Source: Symsagittifera roscoffensis (Eukaryota > Xenacoelomorpha > Acoela > Convolutidae). Taken from it: 64,000 nucleotides of DNA. Position numbers and translations under genes: made by a program. The notes below the pieces were generated by a model, which saw only the letters and a program-made list of their open reading frames with translations, ran no database searches and was not told the DNA's origin. The DNA lies in contig NC_087069.1 of assembly GCF_963678635.1 (NCBI RefSeq), positions 45,053,448-45,117,447 of the forward strand, in the 5' to 3' direction. This document shows, one piece after another, positions 1 through 10,492 of this stretch; position 1 is the first letter of the stretch; each line of letters begins with the position of its first letter.

Positions 1-999
1 ATTTTCGTGTCTTCCTCTTCACAGATCAAATCCTCAGTTTCTATCCCATGAGGTTGTTTTAAAATGACATCTAAGCAAAAATTCCAATAAAAAGGCTCAT
101 TAACCAATGGCTTTTCAAATATCGTTCCATCAAAGAAAATGAACAGCAACTGACATCTCAAATTCAGCAGATGATGGGGATGTTCAGTTGACCGTCAGTG
201 AATTAGTCTCAATTATCATGAAAAATGAAAAAGTTCAGATGAGCTGGCAGCGGTTTCTTCCATGGAAGTAAAAGAACGTCCTGAATTAACTTTTTTGTTA
301 CGCAGTCGAAAAATGCAAATTCTCAAGGAAAGTCAAAAGGTACAAAAAAGTATTTTGATTCACACGGCGACGGCAATCCTTACGCCGCCAGCAGCACGAA
401 CCCTGTTCCCAATCATCAAACATCGTTGACATCAACAACTCCTATTAAGTGCTCCAACTTTTTTTCAGCTTCAACGGTGACTACAACATTTTCGACAGTT
501 AGCACCTCGAAGAGTCCTAAATTGAACTACAATTTGAAGGATCACGATCCATCTACTAGAGTAATTTTCAACAATAGAAGCCCACTTTATGACCAAAATC
601 ACACTACGACTCTTAACGATATTATTTACAGTCAAAATTTACCTCTTGTTACTTTGTCATAATTCACCTCTTGTTACAAAACTGTCCTCCCAAATTTCTT
701 GGCAACAGAGTGATAGGAGCTTCTGAATCATCGCCTCAATCAGTGAGTTTAACTAACAGATTCATTAGAAACCCCTTTGAGGTTCGTTCAGGTGATTAAC
801 ATTTTTCACACCAAATATTCATTTTGCCGCAAACATACTATGATAACGATTCGAAGATACAACTTGTTTGTCTGAGAAAACACATATGGTCTACCTTTTT
901 GACCCACCAAAACAAGTTGTAACCAGTTCTTAAACCAGTTAACCGGTTTATCTTGCACCCACTGAGATTTCAGGCATTTCAAGTTTCTTTAGCTTAAAG

Positions 1000-1545
1000 T
1001 GTTCAAACTTCCGGATATCGGATTGTGCAAATACGATGGCGATCCTCCCGTATGGAATAACTGGTATTTAATTGATACTTTCGGTGCAAACACCAGTCAG
1101 TAAAACAAAGCAATTGCCGAACTTACCAGACGATTTGAAAATCTCAAATTCGTATTGTCACCTTTCATCAAACAACTCGACTGACTCCACATGCGCATTT
1201 CAATTACATTCTACGAAAGCTTTATCAAAACATCCAGGCAAACAATTTTGAAGAAGAACTTGCGTTGAGCAACCTTTCATGATTAGCCCGGAAAAAAAAA
1301 CTCCCACTGTTGCTATAGAATGGGAGGAGTTTTGCATCCTTCGCAATATAGATTACGCCACCTTGATCGGATTCTCTGATTGGATGAACAATTACCCAAG
1401 ATCTTGTGAAAACTTAGATCCTCAGCCCAAAACACCATTTACTGGAGGTTCTAATTTTAAAGATCAATTCAAAAACAACAAGGAATTTAATCACAGAAAG
1501 GAAACAAAATTCTTCATTTCAGCTCAACGGAAAACCAGTTAGAAT
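1000..1545 (+). pseudogene. BEL/Pao gag-like region (DUF1759 type)
   Basis: At about 1003-1110 the frame reads FKLPDIGLCKYDGDPPVWNN, the typical start of the DUF1759 gag-related domain of BEL/Pao elements (a K-L-P pattern, then G-D-P-x-x-W). A stop follows soon after. A further open stretch at 1279-1542 (87 codons, with EWEEFCILRNIDYATLIGF) would be the C-terminal part of gag. The role of the parent protein is to build the virus-like particle. Several frame changes separate the pieces, so no product is expected. Confidence 0.75.
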
Positions 1546-2420
1546 AATTTTGTCTGCCCGATTGATCAACAAGACCACCATTTGGGTCGTTGCCCTGAAT
1601 TACTAAAACTCATAATTGACAAAAAAAATGAACAATTCAACAACTTTCGCTCTGTTTTTACTGTTTGACTAAAAACTAATTGAATGACCGTAAATCTGAA
1701 AAGCGGTTGAGAGTCGATAGAAGTGGCAGGAAACACCACTCAAGCTTACATCGACTAAAGGCTGTTTCAGACAAAACCCCAATTCTTCAGCAATCAAACA
1801 GCGTCGTTGCTGATACTCTTATTATAACAACTCCCTTTAGTGATGCTGTGTTGAACACGGAGGCACTCTGCCAGGTTAAAAATCAAGTAAAATTATTTCC
1901 TGTAACTCTTTTTAATGAAAACAAACTAATTGGGTGTTAGGCAATGCAAGACAATTGGAGCAGTTGCAGTTGTTCGTACATCTACAAGGCAACAGCAAAC
2001 GGGTTCATGGTTATCCAAAGCAGACAATTCACTTGAACGTGCAAGGCGCTTTTTCCAAGGGTACACTGCCTAATTCGCTTTTTAACTCGAGCATCGGAAG
2101 CTTTGATTTTGATCGTGCTCTTTTTACACTGAAGAGTGTTTTTTTGGCTGATAAACCGTCCTTTGACATTGTCAACCTACCACAACTCGAAAAAATATGC
2201 GCTGACTTCAATCATCCGCACCCGAGCCACATCAACGTTTCTTCTTTTGAAGACAACAATATTAAAGTTTTACTCCGAGCGGATGCTTTTTGGTTCAATG
2301 CCGAATGTGATATCAAAAAACGACCTATTTGCAGTCCTTACTCAATTCAAAACTTACTGGGCTGTACTATGACGGGCCCGATGAATCAAAAACTTCATCG
2401 TGATAAAACTCAACAACAAT
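1546..2420 (+). pseudogene. BEL/Pao zinc knuckle and aspartyl protease region (DUF1758 type)
   Basis: A Cys-His knuckle remnant (CPIDQQDHHLGRCPEL, about 1553-1605) is followed at about 1722-1760 by GRKHHSSLHRL, the K-H-H-x-x-L-H signature that precedes the protease in BEL/Pao polyproteins. The protease start lies around 1890-1990, where the expected D-S/T-G active site is degraded (a DNWSS-like remnant in one frame). The long open frame 1934-2476 then carries the DUF1758 tail, including LLRADAFWF (about 2271-2297) and PYSIQNLLGCTMTGP (about 2338-2382). Catalytic residues are lost. Confidence 0.8.
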
Positions 2421-2494
2421 CAATTAATTTCACTGTACTAAAAGCTCCGAAAAGCAAGTTAAAGTTAAGTGAGTAGTCAAAAAGTACTGATAAG

Positions 2495-3340
2495 TTGAAG
2501 AGTCGGGTATTACCTCACAATACACGCCCAAAGAATGAAAATTCCTCCGTTTTTTCCAAAATAGTATCGTTCATGATGAAATTAGATATCACAACAGCCT
2601 CTCGGAGGAAAAAGAACATCTCTCTACCGAACAATTACGTAATTGCTAAAGCGCAATTGAACTATCTGCAGCGTGGACTACTGAAAGACCCCGTCACGCT
2701 AGATCCTTATAGAAACCTCTGCGTACCGATATTGACTAAGGCTACGTTAAGCCGGTAGCCGTCTTTTCTCCGCAGTCTGCAATCCTTTGGTACCTTCTTC
2801 GTCATCTGGTTACAACTTGAATAAGCCTAAGAACGTAAGGCGCGTTGTCAATGTAACATGCAAGTTCAAAGATTTAACACAAATTTCATGTTTAGCTGCT
2901 GGAACCTCAAATTTGGCTCTCAAATTTCAGAACAATCAGTTCTGGACCAATAGATTTGGCTCTTAAATTATGTTTATTTAAAAGTAGTTTTAATCAGACC
3001 AAATTCGTTTCAATTGGCTCTAAAGCTGTTCAATCAATTGCTGATACCGAAACAATCGACAAATTAGCAACTCAAAGAGTTCTAGGTGTTGATTGGAATA
3101 GTTCTAAAGATACTTTTTGTGAAATCGAAGCTTGAAGTGGATTATGACGCTACAAACATGACAATGCGTAATGTGTTTACTTCCATTGCAACAAAATTCG
3201 AACCACTAGGTTTTTTCGCATCTTTTGCAATAACCTTCAAATTTTTTTACAGGAACTTTGGCGTTCAGAAATGGCATGGGACGACAAAACTCCTGGTCAA
3301 GGTAGCGAATATTCTTTGGCAAAAGTTTCTTGTTTAACAG
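2495..3340 (+). pseudogene. BEL/Pao reverse transcriptase with its catalytic core deleted
   Basis: The N-terminal part is recognisable: LPNNYVIAKAQLNYLQR at about 2623-2673, then NKPKNVRRVVNVTCKFKD at about 2820-2873. The sequence jumps to the segment that normally follows the polymerase core: TKFVS at about 3000, RVLGVDWNSSKDTF at about 3078-3120 and FTSIATKFEPLGFFASF at about 3175-3228. The stretch that should contain the Y-x-D-D catalytic motif is missing; the deletion joins around 2950-2990. A small internal deletion in an ancient copy explains this better than sequencing error. The product would have copied element RNA to DNA. Confidence 0.82.
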
Positions 3341-3359
3341 AATTTCCTACGACTTTTGC

Positions 3360-3740
3360 GTCTCTATGATTATGTTTTTGTATATGCCTCCTTAAGTGCA
3401 ATGGCGGCTTGCGTCTACCTTCGAGCTGAAAAAGCTTCTCATATACACTTAAACCTTATCAATGGTCGTACGAAAGTAGCTCCCCTGGAACAAGAGAGTA
3501 ACTTAAATTTGCAAATACGGCAGCTCTTTTAGGAGCCGTGCTTCAAAAATTCATGGAGGATGAAACAAGGTTCAAATTTCAGAATAAGCCGTCCTGGTCT
3601 GGTTGAACTCCTGCTCAAAACAGAAATCATTTTGGGCTAATCGCAAGGATCTTTTCCTCGACGAAAATGAATTAGTGGAACCACATTCCTTGGTAAAATG
3701 AATCCTGCAGGTCATGAAATCCGGAGCATCCTCTTTTCAG
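3360..3740 (+). pseudogene. BEL/Pao RNase H-like segment
   Basis: The frame YDYVFVYASLSAMAACVYLR (about 3366-3425) lines up with the RNase H start of BEL/Pao elements, which usually reads F-x-D-A-S-x-x-A-Y-x-A. Here the catalytic Asp is Tyr (FVYAS). RTKVAPLEQ follows at about 3470-3500, matching the usual K-[ST]-[RK]-V-A-P-L-K. Around 3665-3735 a degraded W-R-H-V-P-x-x-L-N-P-A-D type segment can be made out across frames. The enzyme would remove the RNA strand during reverse transcription; this copy is dead. Confidence 0.65.
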
Positions 3741-4059
3741 GCGTTTTGGATAACTCCGCCAGAAATCTTATTGCAATCTCTGATGACCAACCATTGCACT
3801 TCTTTAGTATTGCTACATAAGCAACTGAATCATTTGCTATTCAATCTCGGCTAGATTCTTTTCGTTTCTCAGGTTAGCTTCGCTTTCTCCGCGTTGCAAC
3901 ACGAGTAGTGCAATTTTTTTCTTTACTTCTAACCCGATAACATCGAAACCCTACAACGAATGATCGCAAAAAGCTATGGCGTTACTAATGGCTCAACCAC
4001 AGCAAACGTCTCTTCCTGAAGTTTTCACGAAACTGTGAGCAAATGAACCTTTTCTTCAA

Positions 4060-5180
4060 TCTTGCCTAGAAATCTTATCATTGCAACTTTCCACTGGAAG
4101 GTAGTGCTAAGTTTCCAATCAATCTTCATGCCAAAAAGTCCTCAACTCGGTTGATGTTGGAGCACATCAACAACAGGTGCATGCATCTCGAAATATATTA
4201 CGTCCGAAACTATGTACAGCAGATTTTCTTTGTAATAAAGCTTCGCCAAGCTCTCAAACAAGTCCGTACATATTGTTTGTACTGCCACATGTTTCAATGG
4301 ATTAGAGTGACAGCTAATATGGCCGATTTAACAGCAATCAGATTTGAGAAACCTGAAAACGACCCTCGAACTTTCAGAAAATTTGGCATTGACTGTATCG
4401 GTACCTTTTAATAGCAAACAAAACGCGTACAGAGAAAAATAACATATGCTTGTTCAAGTGTTTGACAGCACGAGCATTACATCTCGAGACTACGGTGTGT
4501 CTCTCTACCGAAAAGTGCATTACAGCCCTTGCTACATATACGGACAATGCTACATAGGATATTGTGGCACGCACAGAAATCAAGTCTCCCCAACAGAGAT
4601 AGACAGCAAATCTGCCAGGAATGTCATGACGAATCTGAAAGTAGTGTGATTGAGAAATGAATCCACTATCAGCCACTCATTTTGGTGCGGAAAAAGAAAA
4701 TCTCGTTTCGATGGTGAAATGAGTTTTCTGGATCAACCTTAGTTCTGCCCGCCTCTCTCAGGACTTGTTAAAAGCCATCGTTGCTGAAAGAGAAGGCCTA
4801 ATCAATTCGCGTCCTTTGAATCATGTCAGCACTGGAATTGAGGACGAGTTTCTACTGACGCCCAACAGCTTCCTGATTGGACGCTCATTACCTTCTTCGC
4901 TGTCAGCTTCAAAGTCATGGGGAGCGGGAAATAGAGGAGAGACATTTTCTGGAAGAGCATCCTTGGAGAGTTTGAACACACTCTCCTACGCCGCAAAAAA
5001 ATGGAGCCAGCCAGCAGACGAGATTTGAGTCAAAGATATTGTTTGGATACTCGAGGATTTGACTCCGAGGGGATTGTAGCCTCTGGGACGAGTGACAGAC
5101 ATCCTCAACGGGCCTGGCGGCATAGCGCATTCGTGCTTGGGAAAAACAGCGCTAGGCAATTTAATCAGATCCCTTGACAA
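4060..5180 (+). pseudogene. BEL/Pao integrase and C-terminal extension (DUF5641 type)
   Basis: The zinc-binding region ends with a CxxC pair (YCLYCHMF, about 4276-4300), then MADLTAIRF (about 4318-4345) and FGIDCIGTF (about 4382-4408), the usual approach to the first catalytic Asp of the DDE core. The rest of the core (4410-4700) is badly shuffled between frames. The C-terminal part is clear: LINSRPLNHVS (about 4799-4830), LTPNSFLIGRSLPSS (about 4855-4900) and DIVWILEDLTPRG (about 5036-5075), where a TAG has replaced the expected Trp codon before PLGRVTDI. Integrase would have inserted the cDNA into the genome. Confidence 0.85.
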
Positions 5181-5813
5181 AAATTGGCCTATGTTCTTCC
5201 TAGGGAAAGCCTTAAGGGCTCCTGCGAGGATTTTAATGATCTTTATTCGTATGTTTGTTAATTCATAAGGTAAATGGGAGCCCGCGTTTGAGCTATTTGA
5301 TCTGATCTTTCTTCAGTTTTTGTCGTCAAAAAAATCAACCAAAAATGGAAAAACAATTGAAATTAAAAGAATAGTCATGACAAAAGAATTAACATGTAGT
5401 GAATAACATCTATACAAGAAAAAGGCTTGTCATACAATTTTATCAAAGGTGTCTATGAAAAAATTTCAACGATTAGCATTTAAAGAAAATGTATGACAGG
5501 TCTTTTTACAATCGAAAATGTTTTTCTTCGAAAACAATATTAAGTTAGTGAAAAACGCAAATAAATAAAAGTGTGGCATTTTTTTTACATGAACGAAACT
5601 TGTTGTAGGTGTTAGGTGGGTTTTTTAGGATGGATTTGTAGCTGGAAATTATTTGGTTGGGGTTAAATCAGCCTTCCTGATTTTTTGATTTAGGATTTCG
5701 TCAAGGGATTAAAGTGAATTTTCTTCGTAATGTTCTTCAGCTGTTGATGGATGGGAAAGTGTTGATGATAAGGAGTTGTGTCTGAAAAAAGATTAGTTGG
5801 ATCGTTTACGAGG

Positions 5814-6005
5814 TCATGTTTGCCTTGGGTGAAAGTATATTTCAATTTTGTTGCCGATTTCGACTGAAGTATTTTTCATCTTCTGAAGATTGTGGCTGGT
5901 TACGAATAAAATGTCTAATAGGTGGGTTAAATTTATATTGTTGAAAAACTCAGATACTTCTCTGTTCGATCTGTATGATTTTCCTCTAATCATTATACCT
6001 TGCAC
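5814..6005 (-). pseudogene. Unidentified ORF in the minus-strand element
   Basis: A 63-codon open frame on the minus strand with a polar-hydrophobic alternation (FFNNINLTHLLDILFVTS), then a segment rich in Lys, Glu and Asn. It lies in the A/C-rich minus-strand block and is followed by further coding-like but shifted sequence towards 5700. I do not recognise the family. Start and end are those of the open frame only; it may be a fragment of a longer element protein. Confidence 0.3.
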
Positions 6006-6559
6006 CTTGGAATACTGAGTTTATACGTTTTTGTTGATTATAATAGTATACTTTAGAGTTGTTTTGTGTTGTAAGGAGTGGTCGCGCTATTCGATTGCTA
6101 GTATTTTTGGTTGTTTAAAAATCGTAATTATGATTTGTTAAGTAATTTCTTTTAGTGTATTTTGGTTTGCTTAATGGGTGTTTCTTAGTTACTGGGCTGT
6201 GTGTTTGATAATCCCTTTTGGAATATTTAAGAACAACATTTGATTGTAGTGTTGTTTGTGGAAACGTGGTATTTCTTTTTTTGTGTGTGTGGTGTCGTGA
6301 TTGTAGGATGGATAGGAGAATTACTTCCCTTTGTTGTTAGGGTCTTGATTCAATAATTTTTCGTTTACGAAATGTGATCAAGTTTACAACACATCATTTA
6401 GGTTTGTAGCTGCACTTACGGTGTCCTATGTAATCATAAAGGCTGAAGTTAGACTGTTTTGAAATTAGACTGTTGTTGGTGTCTGTCTTGATTGGAGTTA
6501 CTCTTAAGTAAACTTCTATCACTAAGATTGTTTCATTTAATGGTCTGGAGATTTCATTT

Positions 6560-6850
6560 GACAGTTAAAGAAAAAATCATGGTATCATTCTGGGTCTCCA
6601 GCTGCGAGATTTGTGTCATCTTCATTTTATGGTCTAAGTTTTTTTTCGAGCTCGTGCAATCAAATCTAAACTACGTTGTGAGTGGTCTATTATGAACCAC
6701 GTTAGTATTCTTTTTAAATCGAACTTTACGATTTGTGAAATCATTTTGTCGGTAAATGGTTCGCGGATTGAGTCTAAAAATCTTAGAAAGAATTTAATTT
6801 CTCTTCCTAGTATTGAGTGTCAAAGTGGTTGTGGCAGGGATACATCAAAT
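6560..6850 (-). pseudogene. Coding-like fragment in the minus-strand element
   Basis: On the minus strand one frame between about 6830 and 6650 stays open and reads like protein (ILGREIKFFLRFLDSIREPF, then a segment with ARARKK), and a shifted frame carries on to about 6560. The composition is amphipathic and helical. I do not recognise it. A resemblance to the central part of envelope-like proteins was considered but is too weak to claim. Confidence 0.25.
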
Positions 6851-7201
6851 GTTTTTTTTTGTACGCAATTCAAATTTTAGCTGAAAATGATGAAACAAAC
6901 ATCACCTGTGAATTTTGAGGTTGCTTTTTGTAAATTATTGTGTTGAGTATTCATAAATTGTTCCGTAAAAGCTATTGAGAAATCTCACTCAGTATCATCT
7001 GATTGCACACGTCTTCTTATTTTGCTTCTAGGGATTATTGTTGACACGGGATTTTTCCTTTTTGAAACAAATTTACTTTCAAAGACAGTTGGGATGGTTC
7101 AGTCATAGTCAAAACTTTCGTTGTATTGAAAATTTTTTGTGTGGTATTAAGATCGTTATATGATTTTCAACGGGTTTTATAGGTTGATTCCAGATATAAC
7201 C

Positions 7202-7468
7202 TTACTGGTTTTCGACTATAAGTGCTTTTAATTCTGCGTCCCTTTTATTGATGATGATGTTGAAGCTTCTTATCAGAAAAATATCATTGATTGCCAAATG
7301 GTTTTTTTTCTTATCTTGTATTAGATCTTCAAGGTTCTCAAGTTTTCGTGTTGTTGTTGAGTCAGTTTCCTTAAGAGTTTTTTGTGTTCTGGAAGTATTA
7401 GTTTTTATAATAGGTTTCTGACTAGAAATTATAGCTTTCTTCCCTCTTTGGTTTTTATCTGATATAGC
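7202..7468 (-). pseudogene. Basic, polar ORF, gag-like in composition, minus strand
   Basis: An 88-codon open frame without an ATG runs on the minus strand from a stop near 7470 to a TAA at 7202-7204. It is rich in Lys, Thr, Asn and Ser at first (KTLKETDSTTTRKLENLEDL) and then becomes helical and mixed (RDAELKALIVENQ). This kind of basic, polar protein is common in gag regions, but no zinc knuckle or other diagnostic motif is present. It sits within the A/C-rich minus-strand block, 1.2 kb downstream of the similar open frame at 8631-8868. The function is unknown. Confidence 0.35.
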
Positions 7469-8630
7469 CTAGTTTTATTTGTCTGGTGTAATAACGGGGT
7501 TATATCTAGAATCCCTAATTAAACAATTAATATTTGATTGTTTGTTTGTAAACCAAATTATCTTTAAACATAAAAGTTAAACTGATTGATGCAAAATCCA
7601 GGTATCAGTTTCTACTTCTTGAACTTTTAGTTCGTACTTTTGTATGAGGTTATGTTATTTATCGGGATAGATTGTCGTATTTTGACGTGTTGGGGGAGAG
7701 TGCTTAGACGGGTTGGGGTATATCAAACTTTTAAAATCAATGTGTACTGCTCTCAATATGACATTTTTTACATCTGAATAAACTTAATCTTACTTATATG
7801 GCTTTTATTTGAGATCGAGGATTAAATAATAGTAAATCATTTCACAAGATTCAGATAAGTTTAGAACACAAATAGATCGGTAGATACTATTTTAGATCTT
7901 ACTAACTTTAAGTTTTGATCTAGACCAATGTCACTTAAAAGATAGGGTACAAGTGAAGGATGAGAAACCGAATTTTTTAACTGTTTAGCCTAATTTGAAT
8001 ACTTTGTTTGTTGGGAAAGTTTCAGTTAACCCTGGGTCGTGTATAAGTGTTCGGAAGTTATTCGACGTTAAAAGTCGTTAGAAATTAGTTTTAAGACGTA
8101 GGGAATTTCTTAAAAACTTAACTTTAAATTCAATTAAGATTACAATTTGGCATGAAAAAATATTGTAATTAAAATTAAAAATTGAAGAATCAACTGTAGC
8201 CTGGATGATCTGACTTTATGAATAAAAGAAGCTATAATAAAGTTAAACACTAAAAGTTATATAAGGAGAAGGCTTGATAAGGTTTAATTGAAAATAAAAT
8301 GACTTAAAAATGTTCAAAGATTCCAGAAAGGTCTAGATAATTTTGAGTTAAAATTAAGTTAGTCGCTTCAAATCGGTTGTTTGTCACAAGGAAAAAAAAT
8401 TTTTTAAAAACTATTCTTATATTGTTTTTACTAACTATTTTTTTTTTGTATTTTTTATGTAATCAAAAAACATTAAGTTTTTAGAGGTTTTACAAAATTA
8501 CTGCAGATGTAAAAATTTTGAAAAAGTTGAAAGTTTTTTCGTCGACTGTATATTTTTTTTTATTACAATTTTTGCATTGTACTTAATTGTACGGCTTTGT
8601 AAAAAAAACTTGCAGCACGATTTTTGCAGT

Positions 8631-8868
8631 TCATATTATTGAGTAGAGGTTACTGCATAAATAGTCTTGTAGATGAGTAATAATTGTCATCTGCTTTTTC
8701 TGTTTACGATACAGAGGTTCGGTTTGTTGTCCTGGTTGTGACCTGTCTTCAGCTTTTAAATTGATTAGAATTTTTAGATTTAATAAGACGTGGAAATAAC
8801 CTGATTCTATTTGCAATTTACGTGAACATTTTATTGCTTCTTCTAGACTAATTTGTCTATTCTATGTT
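8631..8868 (-). pseudogene. Helical ORF, gag-like in position, minus strand
   Basis: The open frame extends upstream of its first ATG (8816) to about 8868, adding RQISLEEAIKCSRKL, so the real coding segment probably began further upstream. It continues with a helical stretch (HVLLNLKILINLKAED) and a Gln/Lys-rich tail. A second frame overlapping the upstream side (8843-9061) encodes an Arg-rich sequence across the 117-bp tandem repeat. As the 5'-most open piece of the minus-strand block it would be in gag position. I do not recognise the family. Confidence 0.3.
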
Positions 8869-8939
8869 TGTCTCTTCCAAATCTAAAGTAGTATAGGTCT
8901 GCTCGAGAATCGTTTGGTCGTAGTTCAAGTCCGGGGTGA

Positions 8940-9168
8940 CTCTTTCTTAGAGTAATTTCGGATAAGGAACACCGTTTGTTCGTTCTGATGTCTTGTTTTC
9001 GGCCGAATAGATTCGTGCGACTTATTTCTGCGAGGTTAGAGGGGAGTCTGGGAAGGCTCACTCTTAGAGTATTTTGGGATAAGGTACACCGTCCTTTCGT
9101 TTCGGTATCTTATTTTCGGCCGGACAGATTCGTGCAACCTATTCTCGCGAGGATAGAGGAGAGGAAGA
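8940..9168. repeat. Two-copy tandem repeat, about 117 bp
   Basis: Two adjacent copies, about 8940-9051 and 9057-9168, share the order TTAGAGT, GATAAGG, ACACCGT, TTTTCGGCCG, AGATTCGTGC and GAGG[AT]TAGAGG, with scattered substitutions. The spacing between matching points is 117 bases. The segment is more GC-rich than its surroundings and lies at the upstream edge of the minus-strand block, so it may belong to a terminal or leader region of that element. Confidence 0.85.
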
Positions 9169-9369
9169 GCCACTGGTTGCTAAGTCAATCTTGTTCTTCT
9201 CTGGCCGAAACTATAAATAATTTCATTCTTTTAAATTATTTTAAGTTTTATTCATGGATCATGATCGTTTAGTTCTAAGTTTTTCTACAGTGATAGTTAT
9301 CAAGAACCTATTGGATATAATGAACATTGTTTCGAACTTGTTTTGAACATTGTTTTACACCTTTTTTTT

Positions 9370-9640
9370 AGCTTGTTCACAAAATAGAGTAAGAGCCGTT
9401 AGAGATTGGTTATTTTACTTATTTATACTTTGGTATTGATTTAGGTTCGAAGTGCGCATCGACACCATTGGATCGTAACAAAATTTGAAGATATCGGTTA
9501 AGAGAAATATGAAAACTTCTGATGAAAAGAAAATGAATGTTAGCGCATTAAAACAAGACAAGATAGTTTTAAATTAGATCATAAGTTAGTGTTAAAATCT
9601 AGTTATTACCGGTTTGCAGTATTTAACACACATCAAAGTT
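9370..9640. repeat. Interspersed repeat, copy 1 (related copies at 13.23-13.9 kb)
   Basis: Segments of this stretch recur at 13236-13690: TAGCTTGTTCACAAAA, GTTAGAGATTG, TATTGATTTAGG, CATTGGATCG, AAAGAAAATGAATGTTAG and TAAAACAAGACAAGATA, in the same order. At about 9571-9603 it contains a degraded form of the AGATCTTAA hairpin seen in the 13.6 kb copy. Internal insertions differ between copies. Confidence 0.8.
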
Positions 9641-9659
9641 AATATTAAGTTTTGGCCTT

Positions 9660-10160
9660 ATGTTTGAAGCTTGTTTTTGTTCTGACTTTCGTAAACGAAT
9701 AAAGTAACGGATTATTTGTGCTCGGGTGGTTTTGTTTTCTTCATTTATTTTCTTCGATTTTTATCTAGCCATTTTTGACGGATTTTTTTTATTTCAATCG
9801 AAAAATTTTGTTATCCTGAGGTTGAACTAAGATAGCTATTTCACCTGTGATCATTTTTCGTTTTGTTATGATTGTTTAAAGATTGTTAATTTTGGCTAAC
9901 TTTTAACAATTATTTTGCGATGAATTTCTCGCTACTAACGCGTAGGCTGAGAATAAATCCGTCTTACAAATCGTTCAAAAATGGTTGAAGAAACCTTATT
10001 GGCAATAATTGGTTTGTTACTAGGAGCAAACTTTATCGCGCTATACTTTATATGGCGTTTGGGGAGATGATTTTCACAAAAAACCTCAATATAATGACGA
10101 AAATTTTTTTTTTGTTTTTCATTCATAATTTATTTAAATTTTTACTGCTCTATCGACCTT
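9660..10160. other. AT-rich interval without recognised gene
   Basis: T-rich on the + strand. A 63-codon minus-strand ORF at 9935-10126 (basic, no recognised motif) is the only open frame of note and is not supported as a gene. Nothing else is identified. Confidence 0.5.
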
Positions 10161-10164
10161 AAAA

Positions 10165-10480
10165 GGCAACCAAACTATTCAGGGCTGCGCCCTGATACGA
10201 GCAGTCTTGTTGCAATTGAGGTCGAAACTTGCAAAACCTTTGTTTAAAGTATTTCTCCCTACAAAAACAGCAAAATTGTTCTGATAGTGGAAGAAAAAAA
10301 TGGACTTTTTGTCCATAAAAGTTTTACATCCAGGATGAATCAGGAATTCAAGTCTCAAAATTTTTGTCAGTTCTCATTTGGCAGGAAAAAGTGTTTTTTT
10401 TTGTTCTCTCATAAAAATCGTAGCGTTTTCAAAACTAACGTTTTGAAAATCATAAAGCCAGGGCTAACTTTTTACAAAGA
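10165..10480. repeat. Interspersed repeat family R1, copy 1 (others at 19.87-20.24 and 25.64-25.90 kb)
   Basis: The series GATGAATCAGG, CAAAATTTTTGTCAG, GCAGGAAAAA, TTTGTTCTCTC and an AACG-TTTGAAAA ending recurs in the same order in the two other copies. A 15-base hairpin (CAGGGC-TGC-GCCCTG, 10180-10194) lies near its left end. The first part (TTGAGGTCGAAACTTGCAAAAC) resembles 14850-14890. The class of repeat is not known. Confidence 0.7.
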
Positions 10481-10492
10481 CATGGGCGGTTT

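Larger units (their letters stand above)
1..5230 (+). mobile_element. Decayed BEL/Pao LTR retrotransposon (gag-pol), 5' end outside window
   Basis: Reading the three + frames together gives a full BEL/Pao domain order: gag, zinc knuckle, aspartyl protease, reverse transcriptase, RNase H, integrase and the C-terminal integrase extension. Every domain is broken by stops or frameshifts, and part of the reverse transcriptase is deleted, so the element cannot move by itself. The first kilobase is low-complexity gag-like sequence, including a Ser/Thr-rich open stretch at 426-662. I could not find long terminal repeats: the 5' one would lie before the window, and no clear boundary is visible after about 5.2 kb. 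Domain identity rests on motifs known from the family; the class call is firm, the ends are not. Confidence 0.9.
5231..9330 (-). mobile_element. G/T-rich block with broken minus-strand coding frames, probable retroelement of unknown class
   Basis: Across this stretch the + strand is strongly enriched in G and T and the minus strand in A and C, unlike the more even AT-rich DNA further on. Minus-strand frames contain several coding-like pieces (listed separately at 8631-8868, 7202-7468, 6560-6850 and 5814-6005) separated by stops and frameshifts. Strand-asymmetric A-richness on the sense strand is common in LTR retroelements. I found no diagnostic polymerase, RNase H or integrase motif, so the class is not assigned. 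The segment could also contain relics of more than one element. Confidence 0.4.

Noticed and set aside
6500-6850. Possible envelope-like protein in the minus-strand block
   Set aside because: A vague hydrophobic pattern only; no cleavage site, fusion peptide or Cys pattern could be shown.
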